This document shows, piece by piece, positions 21,921 through 32,274 of a stretch of DNA of 64,000 nucleotides. How positions within the stretch are numbered: the first letter of the stretch is position 1; each line of letters starts with the position of its first letter. This DNA comes from Eustoma russellianum (taxonomy: Eukaryota; Streptophyta; Magnoliopsida; Gentianales; Gentianaceae): the NCBI GenBank assembly GCA_036186865.1, contig AP025055.1, positions 3,658,943 through 3,722,942 of the forward strand. Reading direction: 5' to 3'. Position numbers and translations under genes: made by a program. Below the pieces are notes generated by a model, which saw nothing but the letters and a program-made list of their open reading frames with translations, was not told the origin of the DNA and searched no databases.

Positions 21921-23404
21921 TGTTAGAATATGTTGAGTTTTGATGATTTGCACAATTTGGCACATTGAACAACCCTTTAGGCGCTTCATGTTTGTTGTTT
22001 GAAGTCAGTATACTTCGAACGCCTACATTAGGCGCTTAATGTACCTTGGTGGAGTCCAGTACACTTCGAACGCCTAGTTTAGGCGCTTTATGTGAAGTGT
22101 CTGGATCTGCGAACACTTCGAACGCCTAGATTAGGCGCTTCATGTGAGTGTTTGAAAAACTGGACACTTTGAACGCCTAATTAGGCGCTTTATGTGACCT
22201 GTTGAAAAGTGCGAACACTTTGAACGCCTCTTTAGGCGCTTTATGCAGTCCACCATGCCAAAAGTACTTTTCCCCTGGCTGGGCACGTACTCCTAAGTAC
22301 TTTCTCTGAGTAAAAATCAGAGTTAGTTCGAACAAGCATGAAGTGCCACATTAAGCGCTTCATGTGACTTCGAACGACTTAAGAAGCCCACATTAGGCGC
22401 TTGATGTGGCTTCGAACGACTGTTCAATTTCACATCAAGCGCTCAATGTCACTTCGAACGCATGTGCTTTTGCACATTAGGCGCTTCATGTGACTAACGT
22501 TACAAAGGTCTTGAACTTCACTTTTTAACATCAGTTGACTCTTTGTACCCTCTCTGTTTAGTGTCTTTTTTGCAGGCTCCTCTCTGTTGTGTTTTTCCAG
22601 GTTTCCTTTCTTGGCATTCACTTTGAAATTTCTCCAAGAATGTTGCTACATGCCAAAGGGAGATCTCCAATGATGAGGACTCACCAACACATGATGCCAA
22701 AACCCATTAATGTCAGTGCAGAGGGTTTCAAACGGGAAGAAACTTTGAAGATGATAAAAATATGGTTTCTTCCACTTTCTTCTCCAACTTTCTACATTGC
22801 AAGCTCTCAAGTTCTCTCAAGCTCAAAGCTCTCAAAATATATGTAATCTTTGTTCATCTTTACTTTATTGTTGAGAGTGATTATTGTAAGAAGAAGAGTC
22901 TTCTTCTTGGTGAGATTATTCTGTGAGAGATTGGGTAGATTGTTGGTCAAGGAGCAAGGGTGCTCTTTGTTTAAGTTTTCTAAACTTTGAAGGGTTAGTT
23001 GATAGTGTGTGGTGCACTATTCTCCCTACAAGATTTCTTTGAGGGCAAAGAAGATCTTTGGAGGCTAGACTTCAAAGGGTTAGAATTCTTGGTTGTGGTC
23101 TAGGCAAGGTGCCTAGTTTTTGTATTTTCTTGATTTCGTTTTGATTGTTGTTTCCCCCAAAAGAAATAACAATCCCCATTTCAAAATCCTTCTTGTGAAA
23201 CATCAAGAAGGTAGAGGAGTAGAGTCTCTTGACTTGAACCTCTATACATACTTGTGTTCTTTACTGTCTTTCAAGTTTTATTCTTTCTAAAGAACACATC
23301 CAAGTATTGGTTGCACTCAAAAACGAAAAATAGCCACAAAATATCCATACTTGGTGAACACACTATTCAACCCCCCCTTCTAGTGTGTTCTAAGGGACCT
23401 AACA
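21921..23404 (+). repeat. Element B 5' LTR (1484 bp)
   Basis: It runs from TGTTAGAATATG to GGGACCTAACA. The U3 part (21965-22500) holds about ten units centred on GCGCTT. The first six have hairpins of the type CGCCTA-n3-TAGGCG next to CTTCGAA; the last four are near-palindromes of the type CACATTAAGCGCTTCATGTG. The rest, including TAAGAAGAAGAGTCTTCTTC (a further inverted repeat near 22886), resembles R/U5. Confidence 0.95.
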
Positions 23405-23406
23405 AT

Positions 23407-23418
23407 TGGTATCAGAGC
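23407..23418 (+). promoter_or_regulatory. Primer-binding site (initiator tRNA-Met) of element B
   Basis: TGGTATCAGAGC follows the LTR by two bases, identical to that of element A. Confidence 0.93.
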
Positions 23419-23465
23419 CACATCTTGCTTATTTGAGTCCAAATACAAGATTTGATCTTCATAGT

Positions 23466-24821
23466 ATGGATCCCTTCAGATTTGTTGATGCAAGTTCTCC
23501 AAGTAGTGATGCTTCTAGAAGAAGAAGAAGACAAGAGTCACTACTCCCTTCTATCTCAAGTGTACAGGTCAAAGTACCCACGTTTGACCATGTGAGCTTC
23601 CCCAAAGACAAGAAAGCCTTCTACCAAAAGAAGAAGGTTCCACAAGAAGAAATAGCTCATTGGGAATGCTTATTGTCTGGATCCGAAAGCGATAACGATG
23701 ACAATGAGAATCTAACTCTCACGGAGGTCAGTGACGATGATCTCAACAAGGAGTTTTATTCTCTCATGGCCATCAAAGACGACATGGAGGTATGCACTAC
23801 ATCCTCACATTATAGATTAATAGATGAAAGAGATGACTTAGTGCAAGAAATTGACCTCTTAGAACTAAAATACACTCGTGTCAAAAAGGAATTTAAAGCA
23901 TGTATATACGAATACAATGACACGGTAGAAAATCATATTGCATTACAACTAGAGCATGAAATTTTGCTAACTATGCATATGATTGCACTAGAGGAGAAGC
24001 ATGATTTGATAAAATCAAGCTTCTCTCATAAAACCGTTGAGAATAAGAATTTTCGGAAGAAAAGTGCAAATAAAACTAAGATAGACAAAGATGCATCCTC
24101 ATCTAGTATGAAACCTAAGGTTAAATCTAGCGTTTTGTATGCATCTAAAAAAGGAAAAACAAATGAACAAGCATCACACTTCAAGGAGTCTCAATCTTGC
24201 TTGAAGAAGCAAAGGCACATGCCTAAAAGCAAGGCAAAACAAACTAAGGTGCCTAAGTCTTGTGTTAAATCCTTGAGAAATAATCCTTCTTTGATGCCAA
24301 AGAATGTTGTCCCTAAACGGGAATCACGGAACGTGTTAACACACAAGCATGATAATCATCATTATCCACACAAACACATTCCTACATGTTTTGTTTGCAA
24401 TAAAAAGGGTCATGTAGAAAGAATGTGCAAAACTAAAAATGATAAACACTCTTATTCACACAAACATATACCTACATGTTTTTATTGTAATAAAAAGGGT
24501 CATATTGAAAGCATGTGTAGAGCTAAAAACAATCAACATTCTTATACACATAAACACATTCCCACATGTTTTTATTGCAATAGAAAGGGCCATGTAGAGA
24601 GAGTGTGTAGAGTCAAAAATAATAAGAGTCTTGTGTGGGTGCCGAAAGACGAAGTGAAGGTAACTAACCTTCAAGGACCCAAAACAAAAAGGGTACCAAC
24701 TTCATATGGTTCTTTTGTAGGCCCTAGCACTCAATGGAGAAAGCGAAGACAAGAAGGTCAAATGGGTCGTGGACAGTGGGTGTTCCAACCATATGACGGG
24801 AGACAAACGTCTCTTCCATAG
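23466..24821 (+). CDS. Element B gag, capsid-deleted, three zinc knuckles
   Basis: The ATG at 23466 gives the same MDPF N-terminus as element A. After about 40 residues (VKVPTFD, near 23590) the sequence jumps to what corresponds to base 12900 of element A. About 800 bp, coding the UBN2-like capsid region and the first zinc knuckle, are missing, and the frame is kept. The remainder has the Lys/Asp-rich helical region and then three tandem CX2CX4HX4C knuckles (CFVCNKKGHVERMC, CFYCNKKGHIESMC, CFYCNRKGHVERVC) between about 24385 and 24610. It ends at 24821 and overlaps the pol frame (+1). The product could bind nucleic acid but should not form a capsid alone. Confidence 0.85.
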   Translation: MDPFRFVDASSPSSDASRRRRRQESLLPSISSVQVKVPTFDHVSFPKDKKAFYQKKKVPQEEIAHWECLLSGSESDNDDNENLTLTEVSDDDLNKEFYSLMAIKDDMEVCTTSSHYRLIDERDDLVQEIDLLELKYTRVKKEFKACIYEYNDTVENHIALQLEHEILLTMHMIALEEKHDLIKSSFSHKTVENKNFRKKSANKTKIDKDASSSSMKPKVKSSVLYASKKGKTNEQASHFKESQSCLKKQRHMPKSKAKQTKVPKSCVKSLRNNPSLMPKNVVPKRESRNVLTHKHDNHHYPHKHIPTCFVCNKKGHVERMCKTKNDKHSYSHKHIPTCFYCNKKGHIESMCRAKNNQHSYTHKHIPTCFYCNRKGHVERVCRVKNNKSLVWVPKDEVKVTNLQGPKTKRVPTSYGSFVGPSTQWRKRRQEGQMGRGQWVFQPYDGRQTSLP

Positions 24822-27800
24822 ACTCACTATGCAAGACGGAGGAGTTGTCCACTTTGGCGGTAGCAAAGGCCAAATCAAAGGACACGGTATTGTGGGTAAC
24901 GATTCCTTCTCTCTTAGTGATGTCTTATATGTTGTAGGTCTTAAGTTTAACTTGATAAGTGTCAGTCAACTTTGTGATGCTAACTATGAGGTTACGTTTT
25001 TGAAAACAAAGTGTGTTGTGAAAAAGGATGAAAAGATTTTATTTGAGGCTTTGCGTTTCAAAAATATTTACAAGGTTAGCATCAATGATTTGGTTTCTCA
25101 AAATGTGTCTTGTCTAGTTGCTAAGAATGATTTGACGCAACTATGGCATAGACGTCTCGGACATGTATGTTTCAAAACATTTAAATTTATTTGCGAAAAT
25201 GATAAAGTCCGAGGCCTTCCAAAAATGAGTTTTGAAAACAATGACTTATGTGACACTTGTCAAAAGGCGAAACTTGTGAAAACAAGTTTCAAACCCAAGA
25301 CAAATATTTCCACCTCCAAGCCCCTACAATTGCTTCATATGGACTTGTATGGGGATGTTGGAACAAGAAGCTTGGGTGGCAAACATTACACCTTCGTGGT
25401 AGTAGATGACTATACTCGTTATACGTGGGTGATGTTTCTTGCTAAGAAAAGTGATGCATGTAGTGAGTTCATAAGTCTAAGTAAACGATTGGAAAATCAC
25501 GTGGGTGACACCATCAAAACCATCCGTAGTGATCGTGGTGGTGAGTTCGATGGTGCTTTCGAAAGGTTTTGTGTATCCAAAGGATACTCTCATGACCTTT
25601 CGGCACCTAGAACTCCTCAACAAAATGGTGTGGCCGAACGAAAGAATAGAACTCTACAAGAGATGTGTAGAGCAATGTTAAATGAGTTCGGTTTGCCCAA
25701 GTATTTTTGGGCCGAAGCGGTTAATGCCGCTTGCCATGTGATCAATCGTGTCTATTTGAGACCATACCTAAATGTGACTCCCTATGAGCTTTGGAATGGA
25801 AAAGTTCCCAACATTGGGTATTTCAAAGTCTTTGGTTGCAAGTGTTTTATACTTAATACCAAAGATACTTTAGACAAACTTGACCTCAAAGCGGATGAAG
25901 GTATCTTTTTAGGTTATGCCTCAAATAGTAAAGCATTTCGTGTTTTCAACAAAAGGAGTCAAAAGGTGGAAGAATCAATCCATGTTAAGTTTAATGAGTC
26001 ACTTAGTGATGAACCTAAACTTAATGAGGATTGTGAAGAGGATGAAGATGTGACTCCTCAAGAAGAAATTCTTGAGGATGTTCCTATGGTAGTTCCTCAA
26101 CGAGAGATCGTTGATGATCCTCCAAATGGAAACATCTTCGTTGACTTGAGAGTTGAACCTCTTGAAGGCACTCCTCCACCTTGTGTAAATGAACTTAGTG
26201 AGACAAGTAAAAATGTCTCTTCTACTCATGTTGATTCACAAAATGTAGAAAATGCATCACACTTTCCGGAACATGAGGTTCATGATAATGATGAAGGTTC
26301 ATCTTTTCCGGAACATGATCAAGAGGAAGTTGGAGGTGATGTATCCAATCTTCCTAGATCATTTAAGCACAAAAGTTCTCACCCTCAAGAGTTAGTCATA
26401 GGTGATTTAAATAGAGGTATCACCACACGAAGGCAATATAGAGAGAATGCATTTGTCTCTCTTATAGAGCCTAAAAATATTAAAGACGCACTTCTTGATG
26501 AAAATTGGATCTTGGCTATGCAAGAAGAATTAAACCAATTTGAAAGAAGTGATGTTTGGGAGTTAGTTCCCAAACCAAACGATCATCCTATTATTGGTAC
26601 GAAATGGGTTTTTCGTAACAAGATGGATGATCAAGGTAATGTCACTAGAAATAAGGCTAGGTTAGTTGCTCAAGGATACCGTCAAGAAGAAGGTATTGAT
26701 TTTGATGAGACATTTGCACCCGTAGCACGGCTTGAAGCTATTAGAATGTTATTAGCATATGCTTGTTATAGAGATTTTACACTTTACCAAATGGATGTTA
26801 AATCCGCGTTCTTGAATGGTGTTATTCAAGAGGAAGTGTATGTTGCACAACCTCCCGGGTTTGAATGTCATGATTCACCACATCATGTCTTCAAACTTAA
26901 AAAGGCTCTTTACGGCCTCAAACAAGCTCCAAGAGCTTGGTACGAGAGGTTAAGTACTTTTCTTCTTAATAATGGTTTTTCAAGAGGTAAAGTTGACACT
27001 ACTTTGTTCATAAAAGAACAAGGTAGGAATCATTTAATTGTTCAAGTATATGTTGATGATATTATTTTTGGTGCTACTAACAATTGTCTTTATGAGCAAT
27101 TTGCTAGTCTTATGCAAGGTGAGTTCGAGATGAGCATGATGGGCGAGCTAAATTATTTCCTTGGATTACAAATCAAGCAAACCAAAGATGGTGTGTATAT
27201 TTCCCAAGCCAAATACACAAGAGACTTGCTCAAAAAGTACAACTTTGGTGAAGGAAGAGAGGTGAACACTCCAATGAGCACAAGTGCAAAGCTTGACAAG
27301 GATGAAAAGGGAAAGCATGTCGAGGTAACCTTGTATCGTGGCATTATAGGTAGTCTACTTTATTTAACGGCTAGTAGACCCGATATTTTACATGCGGTAT
27401 GCTTATGTGCTAGATTTCAAAGTGATCCTAGGGAGATGCATTTTATTGCGGTAAAACGCATCCTTAGATACCTTAGAAGTACTTTGAAATTTGGTTTATT
27501 CTATCCTAAGAATGCATGTTTTGATTTAAGAGGTTATTGTGACTCTGATTATGCGGGGAGTCTAGTTGATAGAAAGAGCACCTCCGGAACTTGTCAGTTT
27601 CTTGGAGATTGTCTCGTTTCTTGGTACTCCAAGAAACAAAACAGTGTGTCTCTCTCTACGGCGGAATCCGAATATGTGTCGGCCGCCTCGTGTTGTGCAC
27701 AATTGTTATGGATGACTAACACGTTAAATGATTATAACATTCACTTCTCAAATGTGCCAATTTTGTGTGATAACACGTCCGCCATAAATATCGCACAAAA

Positions 27801-27993
27801 TCCCGTCCAACATAGTCGGACCAAGCACATTGAAGTGAGGTATCATTTCATCCGTGATTGTGTACAAAAGAACTTGGTAAGTGTAGAATTTGTTCCTACA
27901 CATGACCAACTTGCGGACATTTTCACGAAACCCTTGCCTAGCGATGTCTTCTTATCCATAAGAAGTAGGTTAGGGTTACTCAATATGGGTTGA
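24721..27993 (+). CDS. Element B pol polyprotein (intact)
   Basis: The frame is open from 24721 to the TGA at 27991-27993 and lies +1 to gag. No ATG precedes the protease, so expression by frameshift from gag is expected. Domains in order: aspartic protease (VVDSGCSNHMTGD near 24766), HHCC integrase N-domain (LWHRRLGH to CDTCQKAK), and integrase core with its Asp-Asp-Glu residues (MDLYGD, VVDDYTRYTW, RSDRGGEFDG, QQNGVAERKNRTLQ). Reverse transcriptase follows (TKWVFRNK, MDVKSAFLNG, VQVYVDDIIFG), then RNase H (STAESEYVSAA) and the closing ADIFTKPLPSDVF region. Length is about 1,090 codons. No internal lesion was found. Confidence 0.93.
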   Translation, partial: ALALNGESEDKKVKWVVDSGCSNHMTGDKRLFHRLTMQDGGVVHFGGSKGQIKGHGIVGNDSFSLSDVLYVVGLKFNLISVSQLCDANYEVTFLKTKCVVKKDEKILFEALRFKNIYKVSINDLVSQNVSCLVAKNDLTQLWHRRLGHVCFKTFKFICENDKVRGLPKMSFENNDLCDTCQKAKLVKTSFKPKTNISTSKPLQLLHMDLYGDVGTRSLGGKHYTFVVVDDYTRYTWVMFLAKKSDACSEFISLSKRLENHVGDTIKTIRSDRGGEFDGAFERFCVSKGYSHDLSAPRTPQQNGVAERKNRTLQEMCRAMLNEFGLPKYFWAEAVNAACHVINRVYLRPYLNVTPYELWNGKVPNIGYFKVFGCKCFILNTKDTLDKLDLKADEGIFLGYASNSKAFRVFNKRSQKVEESIHVKFNESLSDEPKLNEDCEEDEDVTPQEEILEDVPMVVPQREIVDDPPNGNIFVDLRVEPLEGTPPPCVNELSETSKNVSSTHVDSQNVENASHFPEHEVHDNDEGSSFPEHDQEEVGGDVSNLPRSFKHKSSHPQELVIGDLNRGITTRRQYRENAFVSLIEPKNIKDALLDENWILAMQEELNQFERSDVWELVPKPNDHPIIGTKWVFRNKMDDQGNVTRNKARLVAQGYRQEEGIDFDETFAPVARLEAIRMLLAYACYRDFTLYQMDVKSAFLNGVIQEEVYVAQPPGFECHDSPHHVFKLKKALYGLKQAPRAWYERLSTFLLNNGFSRGKVDTTLFIKEQGRNHLIVQVYVDDIIFGATNNCLYEQFASLMQGEFEMSMMGELNYFLGLQIKQTKDGVYISQAKYTRDLLKKYNFGEGREVNTPMSTSAKLDKDEKGKHVEVTLYRGIIGSLLYLTASRPDILHAVCLCARFQSDPREMHFIAVKRILRYLRSTLKFGLFYPKNACFDLRGYCDSDYAGSLVDRKSTSGTCQFLGDCLVSWYSKKQNSVSLSTAESEYVSAASCCAQLLWMTNTLNDYNIHFSNVPILCDNTSAINIAQNPVQHSRTKHIEVRYHFIRDCVQKNLVSVEFVPTHDQLADIFTKPLPSDVFLSIRSRLGLLNMG

Positions 27994-28019
27994 TAAAACC
28001 ATTTTGAGTTCTGAGCACG

Positions 28020-28627
28020 AAAATTTCAAAAATTTTCAAGATCAGTACACATAAAGCGCTTTATCTCAAATTGTTCAGGTGTTCGATGACACATCAAGCG
28101 CCTGATGCTAAGGATGTCACTCGTTCGAAGTGACATCAGGCGCTTTATTGAGTCGTTCGATGTAGGATTAAGCGCTTGATCTGAGTGTGTTCACTCGTTC
28201 GAAATAACATTAAGCGCTCAATCCTCCTTTTCACAGTCGTTCAATGTGGCATTAGGCGCTTCATTCACTTTTGTGAAGTCGTTCGATGTCACATTAGGCG
28301 CTTTAACCCTATTCTTACACTGTCTTTTCGCCGCCTCTTCAGTTTTTCGCGCCATTCAAGGACCATCAATTCACCAGCCGCCTCCTTCTCTTCCCTCTTT
28401 CCCACGTTCTGCCATCTCCTCTTCCCCATTCACTCAAACTCTTCATCTTCTTCCTCTATCCTCTCTCCCACTCTCCCACTTCTCCTTATTTTCTTCCCCC
28501 ACCATTACTCCATCAACTCATCCTCTTCTTCTCCTCACCCTTTAAAAGCCAACCTTCTCTTTTCTTTCCTATCACTCATCTTCTCCATCGTCTTTTAAAA
28601 TTTTCAAGACCTCTCCCTCCTCCAACA
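28020..28627 (+). promoter_or_regulatory. Element B spacer: U3-like palindromes plus CT-rich leader
   Basis: Bases 28045-28310 contain at least six AGCGCTT/GGCGCTT motifs alternating with CGTTCGA motifs, as in the LTR U3. Bases 28320-28627 are strongly C/T-rich, with TTTAAAAG at 28541, and lead to the ATG at 28628. This looks like an internal promoter and leader for the downstream gene. Promoter activity is inference. Confidence 0.5.
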
Positions 28628-30001
28628 ATGGCTTCCGCTGGTCCTTCAAAACGCCCAAGAACCCAAAAGCGAAAAACAACGGCTGGTCAAGGCATTGTCG
28701 AGCCTCCTGCAATCATCGCCATCCGTGAAGGGCTCACCAAGGACAATTTTCCTTGGTTGAAGAAGTTTGAGCCCGACATCAAGAAGCCTCCACGCACCAT
28801 TGACAAAGGTGCTCATGTATCCTACTACTACGGCATGCTATTCTGAGAATGGGTAGCATCAAATCGTCTTATTATCCCTCTGAAACTGCTCAATCTCAGC
28901 AATCTTCCTGAGAAGAGCACTGCTTTTGAAGTTGTTCCTCTGTTGGAACATCAGGGCTGGACATCTCTTTGGTCCAGGCCTGATATGCAGAAATACTCCC
29001 GCGAGCACACCCGGCTATTCTACTCAAATTTGTGGGTCACTCCACAATCTGAGTCTCAACCTTTTTCCCTCAACACTGTTATTGATGGTACTCCTCTCAG
29101 CTTCACTATTCCTGAAATTTGTGAAGTCCTGAGAATCCGAAACGAGGGATTGACTGATTTCTCTGTATTTGACTGGAGTGTCAAATACGGCGTCCATGAG
29201 CAGGACGTTAAATTCGATTTGGGGTATTTCCCCTCCAAAAAGACTCAGAACATGCCATTGGTGGATCGCATCTTGCTAGCGGTGGTCACCTACTGCATCA
29301 ATGGTAAGGCCACTAGAAATCCAAGCAACATGGATTTCTATGTCTCTTACCGTCTCAAACATCTGACCCAGCTGAATCTCGCCTGGATTTTCATAGAAGT
29401 CATGTTTGCAGCTCTCCGAAAAGGGTCAAAAGCTTTGCCTTTTGCCAATATTGTCACAATATTGTTAAAATCAAAAGGCGTTGAAATTTCTGATGAAGAT
29501 CTGACCCCAGTTGCTAAATCTGAAGTCTATGATCACTACAACATCGCTCAGGCTGTTGATTCGCAGAAACGGAAGGCCACCACCATTCCTGATGAAGATG
29601 AGGTCGCGGAGGGACCTCAAGATGCTGCTGGTGGTAGTAATTCTTCGGAATTGCTATCACGCATTGCTGCTCTTGAACAGACTGTTCAACAATTGCATCT
29701 TCGTGATGCCGAGCATGAAGCTCGGCATGTCCGGAATGAAGCTCGTAATGAGCGTAATGAACTGCGCATGACTGCATTTCGCAATGCACTCATGCAAGTC
29801 TGTCCATGGGCTCTTCCTCCTAATTTTGATAATTTAGGGGAAGAAAGTGGTGGTGCTGGTGGAAGTGGCGGTGCTGGCGGTGGTGGTGATGTTGGTGGCT
29901 CGGGAGATGTTGGAGGATCCATGGGTGGATTCACAGATTTTGCCGCTAGCGTAGGTTTTGGCTTTAGTGGCTTTACACCACCAAGTGGTGGTGCTATGTA
30001 A
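28628..30001 (+). pseudogene. Element B envelope-position (SIRE env-like) gene, one stop
   Basis: A single frame of 457 codons runs from ATG 28628 to TAA 29999-30001, interrupted only by TGA at 28844-28846, where element A has GAA. It holds a basic N-terminus, a central region of about 220 residues resembling the plant transposon-associated domain found in retroelement accessory ORFs, and a short coiled coil (LLSRIAALEQTVQQLHLRDA, 29650-29710). An Arg/Glu-rich helix and a Gly-rich tail ending GFTPPSGGAM follow. I see no signal peptide or clear membrane span, so the name env-like rests on position after pol. Function is not known. Confidence 0.8.
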
Positions 30002-30198
30002 TTTGTTTTCTTTCTGTTGGTGTCATTTTTTTTCTGCAAATTATTGAATGAAAATTTCATAAATTGATTTTATTGCTGATGTTCATTTAAATTGTTCATC
30101 ATATCATTTTGTTCAAGTTATTTTCTTTCATTGCACTTAGTGAGGGGGAGCATATATTAAGGGGGAGCTTTGATAAGCTATGCATGTTGTGAAATCAT

Positions 30199-30213
30199 CA
30201 AAAAGAGGGAGAA
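30199..30213 (+). promoter_or_regulatory. Polypurine tract of element B
   Basis: AAAAAGAGGGAGAA lies immediately before the 3' LTR, where plus-strand DNA synthesis is primed. Two more purine-rich runs with GGGGGAG lie just upstream (about 30144 and 30160). Confidence 0.9.
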
Positions 30214-31697
30214 TGTTAGAATATGTTGAGTTTTGATGATTTGCACAATTTGGCACATTGAACAACCCTTTAGGCGCTTCATGTTTGTTGTTTGAAGTCA
30301 GTATACTTCGAACGCCTACATTAGGCGCTTAATGTACCTTGGTGGAGTCCAGTACACTTCGAACGCCTAGTTTAGGCGCTTTATGTGAAGTGTCTGGATC
30401 TGCGAACACTTCGAACGCCTAGATTAGGCGCTTCATGTGAGTGTTTGAAAAACTGGACACTTTGAACGCCTAATTAGGCGCTTTATGTGACCTGTTGAAA
30501 AGTGCGAACACTTTGAACGCCTCTTTAGGCGCTTTATGCAGTCCACCATGCCAAAAGTACTTTTCCCCTGGCTGGGCACGTACTCCTAAGTACTTTCTCT
30601 GAGTAAAAATCAGAGTTAGTTCGAACAAGCATGAAGTGCCACATTAAGCGCTTCATGTGACTTCGAACGACTTAAGAAGCCCACATTAGGCGCTTGATGT
30701 GGCTTCGAACGACTGTTCAATTTCACATCAAGCGCTCAATGTCACTTCGAACGCCTGTGCTTTTGCACATTAGGCGCTTCATGTGACTAACGTTACAAAG
30801 GTCTTGAACTTCACTTTTTAACATCAGTTGACTCTTTGTACCCTCTCTGTTTAGTGTCTTTTTTGCAGGCTCCTCTCTGTTGTGTTTTTCCAGGTTTCCT
30901 TTCTTGGCATTCACTTTGAAATTTCTCCAAGAATGTTGCTACATGCCAAAGGGAGATCTCCAATGATGAGGACTCACCAACACATGATGCCAAAACTCAT
31001 TAATGTCAGTGCAGAGGGTTTCAAACGGGAAGAAACTTTGAAGATGATAAAAATAGGGTTTCTTCCACTTTCTTCTCCAACTTTCTACATTGCAAGCTCT
31101 CAAGTTCTCTCAAGCTCAAAGCTCTCAAAATATTTGTAATCTTTGTTCATCTTTACTTTATTGTTGAGAGTGATTATTGTAAGAAGAAGAGTCTTCTTCT
31201 TGGTGAGATTATTCTGTGAGAGATTGGGTAGATTGTTGGTCAAGGAGCAAGGGTGCTCTTTGTTTAAGTTTTCTAAACTTTGAAGGGTTAGTTGATAGTG
31301 TGTGGTGCACTATTCTCTCTACAAGATTTCTTTGAGGGCAAAGAAGATCTTTGGAGGCTAGACTTCAAAGGGTTAGAATTCTTGGTTGTGGTCTAGGCAA
31401 GGTGCCTAGTTTTTGTATTTTCTTGATTTTGTTTTGATTGTTGTTTCCCCCAAAAGAAATAACAATCCCCATTTCAAAATCCTTCTTGTGAAACATCAAG
31501 AAGGTAGAGGAGTAGAGTCTCTTGATTTGAACCTCTATACATACTTGTGTTCTTTACTGTCTTTCAAGTTTTATTCTTTCTAAAGAACACATCCAAGTAT
31601 TGGTTGCACTCAAAAACGAAAAATAGCCACAAAATATCCATACTTGGTGAACACACTATTCAATCCCCCCTTCTAGTGTGTTCTAAGGGACCTAACA
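30214..31697 (+). repeat. Element B 3' LTR (1484 bp)
   Basis: It is the same length as the 5' LTR, with about eight single-base differences and no indels that I can see. The same ten-unit palindrome array is present, and GAGGA follows at 31698-31702. Confidence 0.95.
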
Positions 31698-31702
31698 GAG
31701 GA

Positions 31703-32274
31703 CGGGGTTTTACAGATTTTGCGAGTCCATGTATATAGATTAGATTAGAGAAGCTGTGATATTAAACAAAATATGAACTCAAGTCAGTCAAAATGATATT
31801 AAAATCGCTGTGGGTTCCTTTAAAATAAAAATAAAAAAAAATAGTTCTGGCTGTATCATATAAAAGTGATATATATTTAGTGGCATAATAATGGTTGTTG
31901 AAGTCATAAACCTCTTCCAATGCATCAGATAAACAACAATACTAAAAACAACAACTAATGCTTTTTAAATAGTAGTAATAATTAACAATAAAAATAATAA
32001 TATAACAACTGGATGAAGTCTACATCTCTACCTCAAAAATGAGCTGAGTTCCAAGATTCAACGTCCAACTATCTTTATGATATTGTTACTCCTCTTATAA
32101 AAGTGGTGGTCTCAGCTCTTTCCCTTTTTCTTGAGGTTTCTCCAATGATTCAAAGATAGCCACCAAATGTTACCAATCCTTCTTTGAAAAGGAATAGTAA
32201 ATAAAAGTTTGGTAGAAATTAGAAATGGAAAAAAGTACCGTAAATCATGACAACTTTATTTCCCCCATCCCTTA
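31703..32274. other. Intergenic DNA right of element B
   Basis: AT-rich sequence with no recognised gene or repeat. Confidence 0.45.

Larger units (their letters stand above)
21921..31697 (+). mobile_element. Element B: young Sirevirus-like Copia retrotransposon without capsid domain
   Basis: Both LTRs are exactly 1484 bp (21921-23404 and 30214-31697). GAGGA flanks both sides (21916-21920, 31698-31702). Primer-binding site, deleted gag, intact pol, spacer, envelope-position gene with one stop, and polypurine tract are all present. I count about eight substitutions between the LTRs (about 0.5%), so it inserted recently relative to A. It lies in the same orientation as A about 1.4 kb downstream and belongs to the same family, but with a longer LTR. 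Lack of the capsid region means it presumably moved with Gag from a relative. Confidence 0.95.

Noticed and set aside
21965..22500. Regularly spaced palindromic repeats resembling a CRISPR array
   Set aside because: They lie inside both LTRs of a plant retrotransposon, spacers are not unique between the copies, and no cas genes exist here.
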